Of a DNA stretch of 64,000 nucleotides, positions 62,746-64,000 are shown piece by piece. The notes beneath the pieces were generated by a model. The model was given only the letters and a program-made list of their open reading frames with translations. It did not search any database and was not told the DNA's origin. Every line of letters begins with the position of its first letter. The first letter of the stretch is position 1. This stretch comes from Litorimonas sp. (GTDB lineage Bacteria > Pseudomonadota > Alphaproteobacteria > Caulobacterales > Maricaulaceae), in assembly GCA_029936425.1 (NCBI GenBank), contig JAPYSU010000008.1:62001-126000 (forward strand), in the 5' to 3' direction. The translations under genes were made by a program, and so were the position numbers.

Positions 62746-63531
62746 TTAAAATCCCATCTCTTGTGGCGTTGGTATGCGCCGCAGCGTTTGTCCCCCCGTG
62801 ACATCAATGATTTGACCTGTGACAAAGGCCTCGTCGGAAGCGAGCCACAGAGCGGCATTGGCGATATCTTGCGTGGTGGGGGCGCGGCCAAGCGGCGTCT
62901 CATTTAGAAAAGCCTGTGCGAGGCTCTCCACCTCAAAAGCTTGCTCCGTCATTGTTGTTTTTGTGAAGCCCGGCGCTATCGCATTCACACGGATGTTTTT
63001 CGGACCATATTCGACGGCGGCGATCTTCACCGCATGATCCGCGCCGCTTTTCGCGCCAGCGTAACCCGCGTAACCGGGCGGAGCCAAGATGGCCGTCATG
63101 CTTGAGGCCGTAATTAGAGAGCCGCCAGGCGTTTCTCCAGAAGACATACGCTCTGCCATATGTTTAAAAAACAGAATCGGCCCCATGAAATGCACGTCTG
63201 AAGATCGGCGCAAATCTTCCGGTGTGATTTCGCTAATCGGACCACTAACCTCAATCCCGGCATAGTTTACCGCTATATCGAGACTGCCAAATTCAGAGAT
63301 TGCCCTGTCCGCAAGAGCGGCCAAACTCTCCTCATCAGTGACATCTGCTGTCACCGCGAGTGCCGAAACATTCTCCGCGACAGTCTTAAGGTCTGCCTCA
63401 CGCCTCGCTGCAAGAATTAAATTTGCTCCCTCTTTCGCAAAACGCATTGCTGTAACGGCGCCCATACTATCGGGGTTGGACGCTCCGATTATAATGGCTG
63501 TTTTACCTGCTAAGCGACCGCTCACTGGCAT
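62746..63531 (-). CDS. Short-chain dehydrogenase/reductase with atypical glycine motif
   Basis: A 261-residue SDR with NYAGI, TASS and GYAGAK (YxxxK). The cofactor motif is unusual (IGASNPDSMGAVTA, with an insertion as in the SDR at 48226). The Arg pair after strand 2 (AARREADL) suggests NADP. It is the first gene of the minus-strand operon ending at 58315 and diverges from the Rieske ferredoxin gene. Confidence 0.85.
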   Translation of the reverse strand: MPVSGRLAGKTAIIIGASNPDSMGAVTAMRFAKEGANLILAARREADLKTVAENVSALAVTADVTDEESLAALADRAISEFGSLDIAVNYAGIEVSGPISEITPEDLRRSSDVHFMGPILFFKHMAERMSSGETPGGSLITASSMTAILAPPGYAGYAGAKSGADHAVKIAAVEYGPKNIRVNAIAPGFTKTTMTEQAFEVESLAQAFLNETPLGRAPTTQDIANAALWLASDEAFVTGQIIDVTGGQTLRRIPTPQEMGF

Positions 63532-63698
63532 CCCCTATGACCTATATTGATTTCATGCGCTTCTAGATATCGCCTTTACTTTATTATACGGAATGGTGCG
63601 GCCCTAACGAGCTAATCAATCTAATAGCTACACATATGAGGCGCGGCCAATTATGTGACAGAAAACACTCTGCATGAACTTAAAAATAGTCAGGGGAT

Positions 63699-64000
63699 AT
63701 GGGTCAGTCATTTATTAAGGCGGTCGCGTTTAAAGATCTAGTAGATCGCAAATCCGCCTGCATGAAACTCAATGATTGGCCGGTCTTGCTGATCTACTCT
63801 AGCAATAAAGTATTCGCGATGATGAATATGTGCAGTCACCAAAATTCCGAATTGGAAGGCGGCAGAATAAGACGCGGCACAATAATGTGCCCGCTCCACG
63901 GCGCCCGTTTCAAGCTTGAAAACGGAGAGAATATCGGGGGGCAATACCCCCCGGTGAAAACCTTCAATTCTAGAATTAAGGACGCTTGGGTCGAAGTGGA
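63699..64000 (+). CDS. Rieske-type [2Fe-2S] ferredoxin, C-terminus cut by window edge
   Basis: One hundred codons are visible from the ATG at 63699 (AGGGGA upstream), open to the window end. The cluster ligands are MCSHQNSELEGG near residue 45 (Cys-x-His) and CPLHGARF near 66 (Cys-x2-His). With the FAD reductase it would feed electrons to the Rieske oxygenases. It is divergent from the SDR/Rieske operon, so the intergenic 63532-63698 may hold a shared control region. Confidence 0.88.
   Translation, partial: MGQSFIKAVAFKDLVDRKSACMKLNDWPVLLIYSSNKVFAMMNMCSHQNSELEGGRIRRGTIMCPLHGARFKLENGENIGGQYPPVKTFNSRIKDAWVEV

Noticed and set aside
62733..62903. N-terminal extension of the third Rieske oxygenase
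   Set aside because: It would overlap the upstream SDR gene by about 160 bases and lacks oxygenase-like sequence.

Overview
The window looks like a chromosomal segment of a marine-type alphaproteobacterium of moderate GC. That placement is an inference. It rests on TonB receptors with the 'IVVTARRRQES..DVPVAVTA' plug signature, SDR- and Rieske-rich catabolic genes, a type II-C Cas9 of alphaproteobacterial style and a Gsp-type secretion operon. I saw no rRNA or tRNA genes.

Layout. (1) 1-3553, minus strand: part of a type II secretion operon (gspF, a SAM methyltransferase, gspJ, and gspK running off the left edge). (2) 3669-11776: a remnant of a large serine recombinase, then a complete type II-C CRISPR-Cas locus. 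It has a tracrRNA locus on the minus strand, then cas9, cas1 and cas2 on the plus strand, then an array of 41 repeats and 40 spacers with a 66-bp period. Three consecutive spacer-repeat units are duplicated in tandem. The tracrRNA locus carries a degenerate CRISPR repeat upstream of the anti-repeat on the same strand, followed by a nexus hairpin and a strong terminator. This is the layout of a natural single-guide RNA. The bases just before that repeat have a 9-nt match immediately upstream of the predicted cas9 promoter, so the locus may autoregulate cas9 as the long tracrRNA of Streptococcus pyogenes does. This is the most interesting signal in the window. (3) 12012-19235: two RHS polymorphic-toxin modules. 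One is a 1629-residue secreted RHS protein with a GIY-YIG-like C-terminal domain and an adjacent immunity candidate. The other is a short RHS cassette with its own signal peptide, followed by a 58-residue membrane ORF. Each module is followed by a copy of a 107-bp direct repeat. (4) 19236-20412: no convincing gene, but a cluster of strong hairpins that looks like a structured RNA. (5) 20413-64000: a catabolic island of about 43 kb.

The island contains nine short-chain dehydrogenases, four zinc-independent medium-chain reductases, three Rieske oxygenase alpha subunits, a Rieske ferredoxin (cut by the right edge), a ferredoxin reductase and a cytochrome P450. It also has three acyl-CoA dehydrogenases, an AMP-forming CoA ligase, an Ltp2-like thiolase-fold aldolase with its DUF35 partner, and an ACAD10/11-type kinase with a small partner. 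Two TonB receptors, 2-oxoacid dehydrogenase E1 subunits with a free lipoyl domain, a LuxR-type regulator and several small barrel or cone-fold proteins complete it. A coherent reading is uptake of a hydrophobic polycyclic substrate (steroid- or terpenoid-like) through TonB receptors, hydroxylation by Rieske and P450 enzymes, oxidation by SDRs, enone reduction by the medium-chain reductases, CoA activation, side-chain dehydrogenation and retro-aldol cleavage. The actual substrate cannot be read from sequence.
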